Both the position numbers and the translations under genes were made by a program. From Pseudoalteromonas viridis (GTDB lineage Bacteria; Pseudomonadota; Gammaproteobacteria; Enterobacterales; Alteromonadaceae), in NCBI RefSeq assembly GCF_017742995.1, contig NZ_CP072425.1, positions 2,046,001-2,110,000 of the forward strand: 64,000 bases of DNA. Reading direction: 5' to 3'. A model generated the notes under the pieces. The model saw only the letters and a program-made list of their open reading frames with translations. It was not told where the DNA came from and did not search any database. Position 1 is the first letter of the stretch; each line of letters starts with the position of its first letter. Positions 42,653 to 52,434 of this stretch are shown here, one piece after another.

Positions 42653-44538
42653 GTCAGCAGAATTATAATGCCGAAGCCATTGAGGTGTTGAATGGTCTGG
42701 AGCCGGTGAAACGCCGGCCTGGCATGTATACCGACACCACACGACCCAATCACCTGGGTCAGGAAGTAATAGACAACAGTGTCGATGAGGCCCTGGCTGG
42801 CCATGCCAGCAAGATCGAAGTGATCCTGCATGAAGACAATTCGCTCCAGGTGATTGACGACGGGCGCGGCATGCCTGTTGATATTCATCCCGAAGAGGGG
42901 ATCCCCGGCGTAGAGCTGATCCTGACCAAACTGCACGCTGGTGGTAAATTCTCAAATAAAAACTATCAATTTTCCGGCGGTCTGCACGGGGTGGGGATCT
43001 CTGTGGTCAACGCCTTATCAACCCGGGTTGAAATCACGGTTAAGCGGGATGCCCAGGTTTATCAGATGGCATTCGAACATGGCGACAAAGTCGAAGACTT
43101 AGAAGTGACTGGCACAGTTGGTAAACGCAATACCGGTACTTCAGTGCAATTCTGGCCAGATCCCAGTTATTTTGATTCCGCCAACTTCTCGCTCAGCAAG
43201 CTCAACTATCTGCTCAAAGCAAAAGCCGTGCTGTGCCCGGGTCTGCGTATTCGCTTTATCAACAAGCAAACCAAAGAAACGCAGGAGTGGTGCTACGAGT
43301 CGGGCCTGGAAGATTACTTAAAAGACAGTGCCAAAGGTTTTGAGACCTTGCCACAAAGCCCGTTTGTGGGCAGCTTTAGTGGCTCCACCGAAGGCGTTGA
43401 CTGGGCATTGCACTGGCTGCCAGAGGGCGGCGAGTCGATCACCGAAAGCTATGTAAACCTCATTCCCACCGCGCAGGGCGGCACACACGTCAATGGTCTG
43501 CGTCAGGGCCTGTTGGAAGCCATGCGTGAGTTTTGTGAATTCCGTAACCTGTTACCACGTGGCGTAAAGCTGACTCCCGATGATGTCTGGGACAAGTGTA
43601 GTTATGTGTTATCGGTGAAAATGCAGGATCCGCAGTTTGCCGGTCAGACCAAAGAAAAGCTGTCATCGCGCTCCTGCGCGACGTTTGTCTCGGGGATTGT
43701 CAAAGATGCCTTCAGCCTGTGGCTGAATGAGCACACCGACACCGCCGAAGCTTTGGCTGAGCTGTGTATCAGCAACGCGCAAAAACGTATGCGTGCGGCC
43801 AAGAAAGTGGTGCGTAAAAAGGTCACCAGTGGTCCGGCATTACCGGGTAAACTCACCGATTGCTCGGGCTCAGAAACCGAACGCTCCGAGCTGTTTTTGG
43901 TGGAAGGGGACTCGGCGGGCGGCTCTGCCAAACAGGCGCGCGACCGTGAGTTTCAGGCCATCATGCCGCTGCGTGGTAAAATTTTGAATACCTGGGAAGT
44001 TGACTCAGGGCAGATTTTGGCCTCGCAGGAAGTCCACGATATTTCCGTGGCGCTGGGCATCGACCCAGACTCCGAAGACCTGTCGGCGCTACGTTACGGT
44101 AAAGTGTGTATTCTGGCCGATGCTGACTCCGACGGGCTGCACATTGCCACTTTGTTGTGTGCCCTATTCGTGAAACACTTCCCGGAGCTGGTGCGTCGTG
44201 GTCATGTGTATGTGGCCATGCCGCCGTTGTTCCGTATCGACGTGGGTAAAGAGGTGTATTATGCGCTGGATGAAGACGAAAAACGCGGCATCTTAGACCG
44301 CATTGAAGCTGAGAAAAAGCGCGGCAAAGTCAACGTGCAGCGCTTTAAAGGTTTGGGTGAAATGAACCCAATGCAGCTGCGCGAAACCACCATGGACCCC
44401 AACACCCGCCGGCTGGTACAGCTGACCCTGGATGAGCCAGAGGAAACGCTTGAAGTGATGGACATGCTGCTGGCCAAGAAGCGTGCCGGTGACCGAAAGA
44501 CCTGGCTGGAACAACATGGTGATAAGGCAGAAGTGTAA
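42649..44538 (+). CDS. parE: ParE, topoisomerase IV subunit B
   Basis: A 629-residue ATPase subunit. GHKL ATP site (DNSVDEALAGHASK, DDGRGMPVD, GGLHGVGISVVNAL), transducer domain, then TOPRIM with LVEGDSAGGSAKQARDREFQ and the metal-binding DADSDG. The quinolone-linked region matches the common wild-type sequence. It starts within the end of yqiA. Confidence 0.98.
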   Translation: MSQQNYNAEAIEVLNGLEPVKRRPGMYTDTTRPNHLGQEVIDNSVDEALAGHASKIEVILHEDNSLQVIDDGRGMPVDIHPEEGIPGVELILTKLHAGGKFSNKNYQFSGGLHGVGISVVNALSTRVEITVKRDAQVYQMAFEHGDKVEDLEVTGTVGKRNTGTSVQFWPDPSYFDSANFSLSKLNYLLKAKAVLCPGLRIRFINKQTKETQEWCYESGLEDYLKDSAKGFETLPQSPFVGSFSGSTEGVDWALHWLPEGGESITESYVNLIPTAQGGTHVNGLRQGLLEAMREFCEFRNLLPRGVKLTPDDVWDKCSYVLSVKMQDPQFAGQTKEKLSSRSCATFVSGIVKDAFSLWLNEHTDTAEALAELCISNAQKRMRAAKKVVRKKVTSGPALPGKLTDCSGSETERSELFLVEGDSAGGSAKQARDREFQAIMPLRGKILNTWEVDSGQILASQEVHDISVALGIDPDSEDLSALRYGKVCILADADSDGLHIATLLCALFVKHFPELVRRGHVYVAMPPLFRIDVGKEVYYALDEDEKRGILDRIEAEKKRGKVNVQRFKGLGEMNPMQLRETTMDPNTRRLVQLTLDEPEETLEVMDMLLAKKRAGDRKTWLEQHGDKAEV

Positions 44539-44618
44539 GCTTGCTGCCGACAACTGAATTCGGATGATTACGCCAACGCGATGACTCGTGTGCGGTACAA
44601 CAAACAATAAGGTGTATC

Positions 44619-46925
44619 ATGACAGATCCGCAAACCCTGTCCTTACAGGGGATTGAACAACTGGCGATGGGCCGCTTCACAGAAGACGCCTATCTCAATT
44701 ACTCCATGTATGTGATCATGGACCGGGCCCTGCCACACATTGGCGACGGCCTGAAGCCAGTGCAACGGCGTATTGTGTATGCCATGAGCGAGCTGGGCCT
44801 GTCGGCCGCAGCCAAATATAAAAAATCAGCCCGTACTGTGGGTGACGTGCTGGGTAAATACCACCCGCATGGCGACAGCGCCTGTTACGAAGCCATGGTG
44901 CTGATGGCGCAGCCATTCTCCTATCGCTATCCATTGATCGACGGTCAGGGTAACTGGGGTGCGGCTGACGATCCTAAGTCGTTCGCTGCGATGCGTTATA
45001 CCGAAGCGCGTTTGTCTAAATTCTCAGAAGTACTACTCAAAGAATTGGGCCAGGGCACGGTTGACTGGATCCCCAACTTTGACGGCACCATGAACGAGCC
45101 TATGGTGCTGCCGGCTCGACTGCCACACATCCTGCTCAATGGTGTGACCGGTATTGCCGTGGGCATGGCCACAGACATCCCGCCGCACAATGTGCGCGAG
45201 CTGGCCGAAGCCTGCTGTACCTTGCTCGACAAACCGAAAACCACACTTGAAGAAGTGCTGGAAATGGTACAGGCGCCGGATTATCCAACCGAAGCCGAGA
45301 TCATCACACCAAAAGCCGAGATCCAGAAGATTTACACCACCGGGCGCGGCTCGATTAAAATGCGTGCAGTGTATGAAGAAGATCAGGGTGAAGTGGTGAT
45401 CACCGCGCTGCCTCATCAGGTATCCGGTGCCAAGGTACTGGAGCAAATTGCGGCGCAGATGACCGCCAAAAAGCTGCCTATGGTCGCTGACTTACGTGAT
45501 GAATCGGATCATGAAAACCCAACCCGCATCGTGGTGGTACCGCGCTCTAACCGGGTGAAAGTTGAGCCACTGATGGCACACCTGTTTGCCACCACAGATC
45601 TGGAAAAGAACTACCGGATCAACCTCAACATGATTGGCCTGGATGGTCGCCCTCAGGTCAAAGACCTACGTACTATCCTGGCCGAGTGGTTGGTGTTTCG
45701 TCGCGATACGGTGCGCCGTCGTTTGCAGTATCGCCTCGATAAGGTGCTGGCGCGTTTGCATATTCTTGAAGGTTTAATGATTGCCTTTTTGAATATCGAC
45801 GAAGTGATTGAAATCATCCGCACCGAAGACAAGCCCAAAGACGAGCTGATGAGCCGCTTCGGGCTGTCGGACAAACAAGCCGAAGCCATTTTAGACTTGA
45901 AGCTGCGCCACCTGGCGAAGCTTGAAGAAATGAAGATCCGTGGCGAGCAGGATGAACTGAGCGCCGAGCGCGACAAGCTGGAGCAAACGCTGGGCTCTGA
46001 GCGCAGAATGTCGACGCTGCTGAAAAAAGAAATTCGCGAAGCGGCCGAATTATACGGTGATGAGCGTCGCTCACCGGTTGTGGAGCGTCTTGAAGCCAAA
46101 GCCCTGAGCGAGAAAGATCTCATTCCATCGGAATCAGTCACTGTGGTGCTGTCTGAAAAAGGCTGGGCCCGGGTTGCCAAAGGCCACGATATTGATGCCG
46201 AAGGGCTCAATTACCGCGCCGGAGACAGTTACAAGGCATCGGCCAAAGGCCGCAGTAATCAGCCTGCGGTGTTCCTTGACAGCTCTGGCCGGGCATTTGC
46301 TACCGATGCACACAGTTTGCCATCGGCCCGTAGTCAGGGCGAACCGATGACCGGGCGTTTTAACCTGGCAGCGGGCACCAACTTTGAGCATGTGGTCATG
46401 GGTGAAGAGCAGTCGCTTTACCTGATGGCCACCGATGGCGGCTACGGTTTTATTGCTGAGTTTAACGACCTGGTCAGCAAGAACAAAAATGGTAAGGCCC
46501 TGGTCAGCATCCCGAAAGGGGCAGAGCTGATGGCACCCATTACAGTGGGTGATGTGGCGACCGATCGGTGTATGGCCATTTCTAACGAAGGCCGGATGCT
46601 GATATTCCCGCTGCGCGACCTGCCAAAACTGGCCAAAGGTAAAGGTAACAAGATCATCTCTATCCCGAGTGCCAAAGTACAGGCCCGCGAGGAGTTTGTA
46701 AAAGTGCTCGCCGCAATCCCCGATGGCTGCGCCGTGACCTTACATGCCGGTAAGCGCAAACTCACACTCAAACCCGGCGACCTGGAGCACTACTATGGTG
46801 AACGCGGTCGTCGTGGTAACAAGCTGCCCAGAGGCCTGCAACGGGTCGATGGGTTTGAGATTGAGCATAATGGCAATGACGCCGCTGAATTAGATGACAG
46901 CGAGCAGTCAGCAGACGAGTCTTAA
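44619..46925 (+). CDS. parC: ParC, topoisomerase IV subunit A
   Basis: A 768-residue DNA-cleaving subunit that decatenates sister chromosomes with ParE. The catalytic Tyr is in [12 protein letters not shown]. The quinolone-determining region [19 protein letters not shown] has Ser and Glu at the two usual resistance positions, so no target mutation is seen there. The C-terminal beta-pinwheel domain starts near residue 500. It has 80 bases of spacing after parE and its own terminator. Confidence 0.98.
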   Translation: MTDPQTLSLQGIEQLAMGRFTEDAYLNYSMYVIMDRALPHIGDGLKPVQRRIVYAMSELGLSAAAKYKKSARTVGDVLGKYHPHGDSACYEAMVLMAQPFSYRYPLIDGQGNWGAADDPKSFAAMRYTEARLSKFSEVLLKELGQGTVDWIPNFDGTMNEPMVLPARLPHILLNGVTGIAVGMATDIPPHNVRELAEACCTLLDKPKTTLEEVLEMVQAPDYPTEAEIITPKAEIQKIYTTGRGSIKMRAVYEEDQGEVVITALPHQVSGAKVLEQIAAQMTAKKLPMVADLRDESDHENPTRIVVVPRSNRVKVEPLMAHLFATTDLEKNYRINLNMIGLDGRPQVKDLRTILAEWLVFRRDTVRRRLQYRLDKVLARLHILEGLMIAFLNIDEVIEIIRTEDKPKDELMSRFGLSDKQAEAILDLKLRHLAKLEEMKIRGEQDELSAERDKLEQTLGSERRMSTLLKKEIREAAELYGDERRSPVVERLEAKALSEKDLIPSESVTVVLSEKGWARVAKGHDIDAEGLNYRAGDSYKASAKGRSNQPAVFLDSSGRAFATDAHSLPSARSQGEPMTGRFNLAAGTNFEHVVMGEEQSLYLMATDGGYGFIAEFNDLVSKNKNGKALVSIPKGAELMAPITVGDVATDRCMAISNEGRMLIFPLRDLPKLAKGKGNKIISIPSAKVQAREEFVKVLAAIPDGCAVTLHAGKRKLTLKPGDLEHYYGERGRRGNKLPRGLQRVDGFEIEHNGNDAAELDDSEQSADES

Positions 46926-46933
46926 CTCTCCAG

Positions 46934-46971
46934 CATGCAGGCATCATGTCTATTATGCCTGCATGTTTTTT
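46934..46971 (+). terminator. Terminator of the parE-parC transcript
   Basis: CATGCAGGCAT and ATGCCTGCATG form an 11-pair stem with a ten-base loop, followed by six T, ten bases after the parC stop. Confidence 0.9.
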
Positions 46972-47090
46972 CCCACCGCTACGTATTGTAAAGGCTCCAT
47001 GCCCGAACGGCTGGACCTGGCTTGTTCGGAGCAGAACCTTTTCCTTTTATTTTTCACGTTTGAGTTGATCTGTGAGTCCTCTAACAGTTG

Positions 47091-47990
47091 CTACTGTGCT
47101 GATGTATCTGATTCTCTTAGTCCTGTTTTCAGATGCGCAATAAGCGCGGTGACTTTTTTCTGTGGGTATTTGCGACCCGAGTAAAATGCATACAACACCA
47201 GCTCTTCAGGCTCATCGTCTAACGTGAGCTCCACTAAAGTGCCAGCCTCAAATTCCGCCTGGCACATATGTTTGGGCAAAATGGCAAATCCCAGTCCCTG
47301 TATGGCGGCGGCTTTGGCCATGTGGCCACTGTTAACTTTATAGCTGGATTGCACATGCAGGGTTTTATTGTGCTTAAATCGCCAGGGCGTGCCTTGCAGT
47401 GCGGTCAGGCTGGTAATGCAGGGCACTTTGCTCAGTGTTTCCAGTGTGTGCAGATTGGCATGGTCGGCAAGCAAAGCCGGCGCTCCGACAACACAGCTTG
47501 GCAGTGTCAGAAGTGGTTGTGCGACCCAGCCCGAATCAATCAAGGTGCCGCGCCCAAAGCGGATCACCAAGTCTAAGCCCTCCATAATACCTTCCGAGGG
47601 ATTTAGCTGGGTATCGCAACTGAGCGTGATATCGGGGTGCTGATGGCAGAAGTCGGCGATAAGCGCTGCCAGGACAGGCAAATCTGGCATAACCAGATTA
47701 AGGTGCCCGGATAACGCATCACTGTGCTCACAGACCTCTGTCAGTGCATCATCCATTCTTTGTAGCAGTGGTTTTATGGTCTCATAAAGCTGTGTACCTG
47801 ATGCTGTCGGGTGCATTTTCCGGGTTGTACGCTCCAGCAGTCGGGTGTTTAAGTGTTGCTCCAGTTGGGCAACATGACGGCTGATATTAGAAGTGGGTAA
47901 CAGGCGTTGCTGCGCTGCCAGTTTGAAGCTCAACTTCTCATACACTGCCACAAAGCTCAGTAACCATTGAATATCGGTCCGTTCAATCAT
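47091..47990 (-). CDS. LysR-family transcriptional regulator
   Basis: About 299 residues. The winged HTH occupies the N-terminus (IQWLLSFVAVYEKLSFKLAA, then TSNISRHVAQLEQHLNTRLL), with a periplasmic-binding-fold effector domain after it. I start at MIERTDIQW (47990); other in-frame ATGs lie upstream at 48002 and 48059. It diverges from a flavin monooxygenase gene across about 100 bases, the usual layout for a LysR regulator and its target. Confidence 0.88.
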   Translation of the reverse strand: MIERTDIQWLLSFVAVYEKLSFKLAAQQRLLPTSNISRHVAQLEQHLNTRLLERTTRKMHPTASGTQLYETIKPLLQRMDDALTEVCEHSDALSGHLNLVMPDLPVLAALIADFCHQHPDITLSCDTQLNPSEGIMEGLDLVIRFGRGTLIDSGWVAQPLLTLPSCVVGAPALLADHANLHTLETLSKVPCITSLTALQGTPWRFKHNKTLHVQSSYKVNSGHMAKAAAIQGLGFAILPKHMCQAEFEAGTLVELTLDDEPEELVLYAFYSGRKYPQKKVTALIAHLKTGLRESDTSAQ

Positions 47991-48089
47991 TGATTGTCTC
48001 ATTTTGTGGGATATATAAAGCCATATTAGCATGTTTATCCCGCTTTTCTGCTTTGTCACACTGCGCTCATCTATTTAAGGAAGTGAACA

Positions 48090-49202
48090 ATGCAAAAGAA
48101 ACGTATAGCGATAATTGGCGCGGGTGTCGCGGGCATGGCGTTGGCAATACTGGCAAGAAAACAAGGGCATGAGGTACAAGTTTATGAGCGAGCAGCGACT
48201 CACACAACCATGGGAGCAGGCGTTACATTATGGCCCAATGCCATGTATGTGTTACATAAAATGGGGCTGGCACAGCAAGCTATTCGTGCAGGAGGCACGC
48301 CTGAGTCACTGTGTCAGTATGACCGCAGCGGAAACAGACAAACTACCCTGGATATTGGCGAGCTAAACCGGCACTGTGGCTATACCAGCGTGACCATACT
48401 GCGTCGCGACTTGATGCGGATACTGGGTGAGGTGCTCACAGAGCTGGGGGTCGCCATTAAATTTGCAACCTCCGTAACCTGCAAAGAAGTAGACAGCCTC
48501 AGACAAGCGAACGATCTGGTCGTTGGCGCTGATGGCAGAATGCAGTCGGTGGTGCGCCGAATGTTATTCGCCGAGGCGGGCACACCTCGCTACCAGGGGT
48601 TTATTAATGTGATAGGGGTAAGCAAGCTCAGGCCCGGTACGCTGGCCAATCATATTGGCGATTTTCGCCACCCCACGGAGCGCTTTGGCATAGTGCCCGT
48701 AAGGCCCGATATATGCTATTGGGCCGGGGCCTGGCGCACATCATTCGATGAAAGTTGTACTCAGCATGACTGGCTGGGTGAGCTAAGGCAGCGCTTTGGC
48801 GGCTGGGCTGAAGCGGTTCAGGCCGTGCTGAGGCACCCGGAACCTGAGTCGGTCCGGCCTATCTTTGTCCATGATTTGGATCCTCTCCCATACTGGCATA
48901 AAGACAATATGGTGCTGATTGGCGATGCAGCGCACGCGTCCTTACCCACGTCAGGACAAGGGGCGTGTCAGGCACTGGAAGACGCCTGGCAGCTGGCCTG
49001 CCTGATGTCTCAACAGGGCGAACTCAGCGCCGTGTTAAGCCAGTTTTACCGACTGCGGATAGAGAAAACCACCCTGGCCCAGCATGTCGGCCGACAGTTA
49101 GCGCAGCAGCTTTTTTCCGGGCAAAGTGATGAGCCGGCCACCCACCCTGAAATGTCTCTGGCCCAGCTGAGCCGGCTATGGATGCAGGGGCTTGATGAAT
49201 AA
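48090..49202 (+). CDS. FAD-dependent aromatic-type monooxygenase
   Basis: A 370-residue group A flavoprotein hydroxylase. The Rossmann motif IIGAGVAGMALAILARKQGH is at the N-terminus, the DG motif VVGADGRMQSVVRR is near residue 150, and the second FAD motif MVLIGDAAHASLPTSGQGA is near 275. AAGGAAG lies before the ATG. Substrate is unknown; relatives act on salicylate, kynurenine or similar rings. Probably controlled by the divergent LysR protein. Confidence 0.88.
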   Translation: MQKKRIAIIGAGVAGMALAILARKQGHEVQVYERAATHTTMGAGVTLWPNAMYVLHKMGLAQQAIRAGGTPESLCQYDRSGNRQTTLDIGELNRHCGYTSVTILRRDLMRILGEVLTELGVAIKFATSVTCKEVDSLRQANDLVVGADGRMQSVVRRMLFAEAGTPRYQGFINVIGVSKLRPGTLANHIGDFRHPTERFGIVPVRPDICYWAGAWRTSFDESCTQHDWLGELRQRFGGWAEAVQAVLRHPEPESVRPIFVHDLDPLPYWHKDNMVLIGDAAHASLPTSGQGACQALEDAWQLACLMSQQGELSAVLSQFYRLRIEKTTLAQHVGRQLAQQLFSGQSDEPATHPEMSLAQLSRLWMQGLDE

Positions 49203-49271
49203 AGTGGGCTGTTGAGCCCAGTTGCTGGTGTGTGCAATCGAAACCCGGTTTAGCAGTTCGCCAGAGGTCTG

Positions 49272-49532
49272 CTACTCGGGGGGATCTCCCGGGGCTTCCT
49301 TACGTTTACGTTGTTCCTGTTTTGCTTTCGCCACATTCTTAAACACGGGGGGCGGGATAGGAAACAAAGAGAGTAAGGGAAAAATCGCCATCACCAGGTA
49401 GGCTGCTTTGGGCAGACCTTTGGCCCATTTCACTATCCTGACCAGGCACCACAGGCTGGCCACTATCAGGGCGAGAATAAGACCAGCCTTTAGCAATACG
49501 GGTACAAGGGCTATGCCGGTGTGATCCATCAT
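49272..49532 (-). CDS. Small membrane protein of unknown function
   Basis: About 86 residues with two hydrophobic segments (ALVPVLLKAGLILALIVASL and AAYLVMAIFPLLSLFPIPPP) and a basic tail (AKAKQEQRKRKEAPGD). Four ATG codons in a row follow AAGGAA; spacing favours the third or fourth, so I use 49532. No family recognised. Confidence 0.6.
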   Translation of the reverse strand: MMDHTGIALVPVLLKAGLILALIVASLWCLVRIVKWAKGLPKAAYLVMAIFPLLSLFPIPPPVFKNVAKAKQEQRKRKEAPGDPPE

Positions 49533-49583
49533 CATCATTTCCTTTTGCTGAATAAAAGTACTTAATAGGAACGATACGAGCAA

Positions 49584-49844
49584 AATTCAAGCGATCCGTA
49601 TAATGCTGAGATTATTCAGAAAAGCAGCTCTTTAGGTGGTTTTTATTAATTTCTAATCCAATTTTCTTATTTTTATGTTGCTTTGTTGTTTAATTGCGCG
49701 CATCATAGTCTCAGATTGCAAAGATAATAATGGAAGCACTCACTCCTAATGGAATAGGAAATCGCATCGTACAGTGGATGTAGATGTGTCATTACTTTGT
49801 GTTGTATTAGCCTGAATTTGGATGAACCACACGAGTTTATTACC
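49584..49844. other. AT-rich intergenic region, no gene seen
   Basis: These 260 AT-rich bases between divergent genes should hold the promoters for both; I could not fix either with confidence. Confidence 0.4.
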
Positions 49845-51338
49845 ATGCTAAAAACATCACTTTCTTTGATTGCCCTGGTGGCATCTTCTGTTTCCTACGC
49901 AAATACCTGTACCGGTCAGCTGTATGGCATTAATGCGGGCCGTGGCGATGTCGGTATTTTATTTGGCCTGAACGAACAAGATAACAGCGCATTTGCACAG
50001 ACGCTGGCAGAATTTAGTGCCTCTGCGCTGGCGTATGATCAAACCAGTAAGCGCATGTATTATGTGTCAGCGCCCAGACCGTTTGAGTATCAGGTTGATG
50101 TGAGCCACCTGAACCTCAGCGCTGAGCAGTTAACCCACCTGCCCATAGAGGGCAAACGCTTTAAATACCTGCGGCTGGCCTATTATGATTTTGCCACCGA
50201 TACCCACACGCTGGTGGGCAGAACCTCGCAGGTGCTGAGTATGGTGTATGACCCCGAGCGCGATGCGCTGTTGGGCACCGATTTTAAAAAGCTGTATGAA
50301 ATCAACAAAACAACCGGTGAAGCAACCGAGTTAGGGGCACTGGGGTCATTGAAAGGCAAGTTTCGTGGCGATCTGGTTATCCAAAATGGTAACTGGTATC
50401 TGGTCACCAGTCGCAGTGTTTATCAGATAGATAAAACCACCTTTAAAGCAACAAAACTTGCAAATCATAGCCTTACTGCGGCCACTGGCGCGGCGTTGAA
50501 TCAGGCGGGTGAAATCGTTGTCAGCCGTACTCTGATCAACGACTATGGCCATGTTAATCGCTCTAAACTCTATAAACTCAACCCTCAGTCGGGTAATACC
50601 TGTTTACTTGCCACGGTACCGGTGCGGCTGAACGATTTGGCAGTGAATACCGATCAGCCTGTGGCCTGTTACACCACACCCAGTTGCGAGACCGATCCTG
50701 AACCCACTTTCACCCTTGAAGCAATCACAGACACGGTGTCTGAAGGGGGGCAACTCGAATATCAGGTTACTCTGAGCAACGTTTACTATCAGGATGTGAC
50801 GCTGGATATCAGTGTGCTGGACAACACCACATCTGCGGGTGATTATACGCCGCCTGCCAGTATTACGATTGCTGCGGGACAAGTAAGTGCAACACTCAAT
50901 ATTGCAACGGTGGATGATGACGAGCATGAAGACAGCGAGGCTTTCACCTTGCTGGTTGAAGGTGCAACACACACCAGCGGCTCAGCGTCTGTGACGGGCA
51001 CCATAGAAGATAATGACCCGGCGTGTATACCGGATAACTACACCCGCATTCATTATCAGTTTGTCAGCGAAAGCGCTGGCTATAACAATGACTGGGGTGT
51101 GCGGGTTAATGGCAGTTATGTGAAGTTGCTGGATGAATACGGCGGTTCGGGCAGTTATGATGTCATTGAAGGCGCCAGCTACGACTATGTGTTGTCAATT
51201 AACGGTAACCCTGGCCAGCTGACCACTAACTATCGTGTGTATGGCGACATGCAGTTCTGGGAAGACCAAAACGACCGCGATTACAACGACTTTGTCCTGA
51301 AAGTCTGGACATCGAGCATTCAAAAAGGGTGCGACTAA
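49845..51338 (+). CDS. Secreted protein with Calx-beta and DUF4114-like domains
   Basis: A 497-residue secreted protein with signal peptide (MLKTSLSLIALVASSVSYA). Residues about 20-270 look like a beta-propeller-type domain (YGINAGRGDVGILFGLNE; MVYDPERDALLGTDF; LYEINKTTGEATELG). Next is a Calx-beta domain (about 285-385: VSEGGQLEYQVTLSN; DNTTSAGDYTPP; DDDEHEDSEAFTLLV), then a C-terminal DUF4114-like domain with WEDQNDRDYNDFVLKVW. The acidic loops of both would bind calcium. Likely extracellular or surface-bound; function unknown. I use the ATG at the signal peptide rather than the upstream in-frame start at 49797. Confidence 0.78.
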   Translation: MLKTSLSLIALVASSVSYANTCTGQLYGINAGRGDVGILFGLNEQDNSAFAQTLAEFSASALAYDQTSKRMYYVSAPRPFEYQVDVSHLNLSAEQLTHLPIEGKRFKYLRLAYYDFATDTHTLVGRTSQVLSMVYDPERDALLGTDFKKLYEINKTTGEATELGALGSLKGKFRGDLVIQNGNWYLVTSRSVYQIDKTTFKATKLANHSLTAATGAALNQAGEIVVSRTLINDYGHVNRSKLYKLNPQSGNTCLLATVPVRLNDLAVNTDQPVACYTTPSCETDPEPTFTLEAITDTVSEGGQLEYQVTLSNVYYQDVTLDISVLDNTTSAGDYTPPASITIAAGQVSATLNIATVDDDEHEDSEAFTLLVEGATHTSGSASVTGTIEDNDPACIPDNYTRIHYQFVSESAGYNNDWGVRVNGSYVKLLDEYGGSGSYDVIEGASYDYVLSINGNPGQLTTNYRVYGDMQFWEDQNDRDYNDFVLKVWTSSIQKGCD

Positions 51339-51350
51339 CCTCAGCTAAAG

Positions 51351-51377
51351 TGGCCTCCAACAGGAGGCCATTTCCTT
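51351..51377. terminator. Bidirectional terminator-like hairpin
   Basis: TGGCCTCC, loop AACA, GGAGGCCA between convergent genes; the T-run on the plus strand is short (ATTTCCTT). Confidence 0.65.
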
Positions 51378-51909
51378 ATACGTCATCAATTAACAGCAAA
51401 AGATCGGTGGCCCCGACGTCCACTCCCGCCTGACTGAGTAATGTCGATACCTGACCACGGTGATGAGTCTGGTGATTAAATAAATGCGTTAGTAAACTGG
51501 CAAAGGGTTTGTGGTACGTCACGCCCTTGCTGTTGCGATAGGTCAATACGCTTGTTAAATCACTGTCCTGTAAATGCTGTAGTAAACCTAAGATCTGCGC
51601 ATCCAGCCACTGACGATAGTCAGTTAACTGCGCCAAATCGTCAAATAAACACTGATCCAGGCTGGTGGGGTTGTCCTGTGCCACCACAGCGGCCAGCACA
51701 TCGGCGCAGACTTCACTGCCGGCATAGCGTTTTAGCCAGATAAGATCTGCCACAACCAGGTGGTTTAAAGTGCCCAGTATCGAGCCAAAAAACGCCCCCC
51801 GATCCTGTTTTTGGGCAGCGTCGCTCAGTTGTGCGGCGGCGGTATACACTTTTTGATTCATCCATTGATTGTAATTTGCCAGTAGTCTGAACTGGGTAAG
51901 TTGGCTCAT
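51376..51909 (-). CDS. DinB family protein
   Basis: A 177-residue four-helix-bundle protein of the DinB/YfiT superfamily. The likely metal histidines are in GTLNHLVVADLIWL (about residue 48) and LTHLFNHQTHHRGQVSTLL (about 130-148), which is the usual H...HxxxH pattern. Members include metal-dependent thiol transferases; the specific reaction is unknown here. Confidence 0.88.
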   Translation of the reverse strand: MSQLTQFRLLANYNQWMNQKVYTAAAQLSDAAQKQDRGAFFGSILGTLNHLVVADLIWLKRYAGSEVCADVLAAVVAQDNPTSLDQCLFDDLAQLTDYRQWLDAQILGLLQHLQDSDLTSVLTYRNSKGVTYHKPFASLLTHLFNHQTHHRGQVSTLLSQAGVDVGATDLLLLIDDV

Positions 51910-52025
51910 GAGCGTGTCCTTTCGGGTGTGTTTAGTTGTGTTGATAATAGCGCTGATAGTGGCAGTAATACTAATACAAGTAGCTGATAATTATTCATAA
52001 ATATAAACAAAAAAGGCAAGGGGTG

Positions 52026-52039
52026 ATGAATATATTCAT
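52026..52039. promoter_or_regulatory. Perfect palindrome, candidate operator of the XRE regulator
   Basis: ATGAATATATTCAT is a perfect 14-base palindrome in the 218-base gap between dinB-like and XRE genes. A related half-site (TTATTCATAA) lies about 40 bases upstream. XRE proteins often bind such sites; the assignment is inference. Confidence 0.45.
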
Positions 52040-52078
52040 AGATGTCTACAGCCCTTCGCAATTCAGTTGTTGGTCCAG

Positions 52079-52107
52079 TTAACTTGTGGTAATTATCTGT
52101 TTACAAT
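52079..52107 (+). promoter_or_regulatory. Probable promoter of the XRE gene
   Basis: TTAACT (52079-52084) and TACAAT (52102-52107) are separated by 17 bases and end 20 bases before the ATG of the XRE gene. Confidence 0.55.
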
Positions 52108-52127
52108 TTTAACCCATGGAATAGAGA

Positions 52128-52433
52128 ATGAAGCATAGCCCAAGGAAGCGACAGCAGGAAATTGACCGGTTTAACCGGCTGATCCAGCGCTCCATTCGCC
52201 AGATGCGCAATGAGCTTGGATTAAGCCAAAAAGACTTGGCCGCGAAAATGTCGTCAGCGGTTGACCAGTCAACGGTCAGCAACTGGGAAAGTGGCAAAAC
52301 GGATATGACCAGTGCCCAGCTGCTGGATATCTTTATGATTTTTGGCAAGGACCTGGTTGCCTTGTATTTTAATTTCTTAAGTGACAAGCCACCTGCCAGC
52401 CCGGAAGAACAAAACGAAGAAGAGGAGTCGTGA
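52128..52433 (+). CDS. XRE-family helix-turn-helix regulator
   Basis: A 101-residue protein with a single Cro/CI-type HTH (residues about 18-72: MRNELGLSQKDLAAKMSS, VDQSTVSNWESGKTDMTSAQ). A basic N-terminus and an acidic tail (PEEQNEEEES) flank it. The following membrane-protein gene starts one base after its stop, with a GAGGAG site inside the regulator gene, so they form one operon. Confidence 0.88.
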   Translation: MKHSPRKRQQEIDRFNRLIQRSIRQMRNELGLSQKDLAAKMSSAVDQSTVSNWESGKTDMTSAQLLDIFMIFGKDLVALYFNFLSDKPPASPEEQNEEEES

Positions 52434-52434
52434 G

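Noticed and set aside
44870..44990. Quinolone-resistance change in parC
   Set aside because: The Ser and Glu of the resistance-determining stretch ([10 protein letters not shown]) are the usual wild-type residues.
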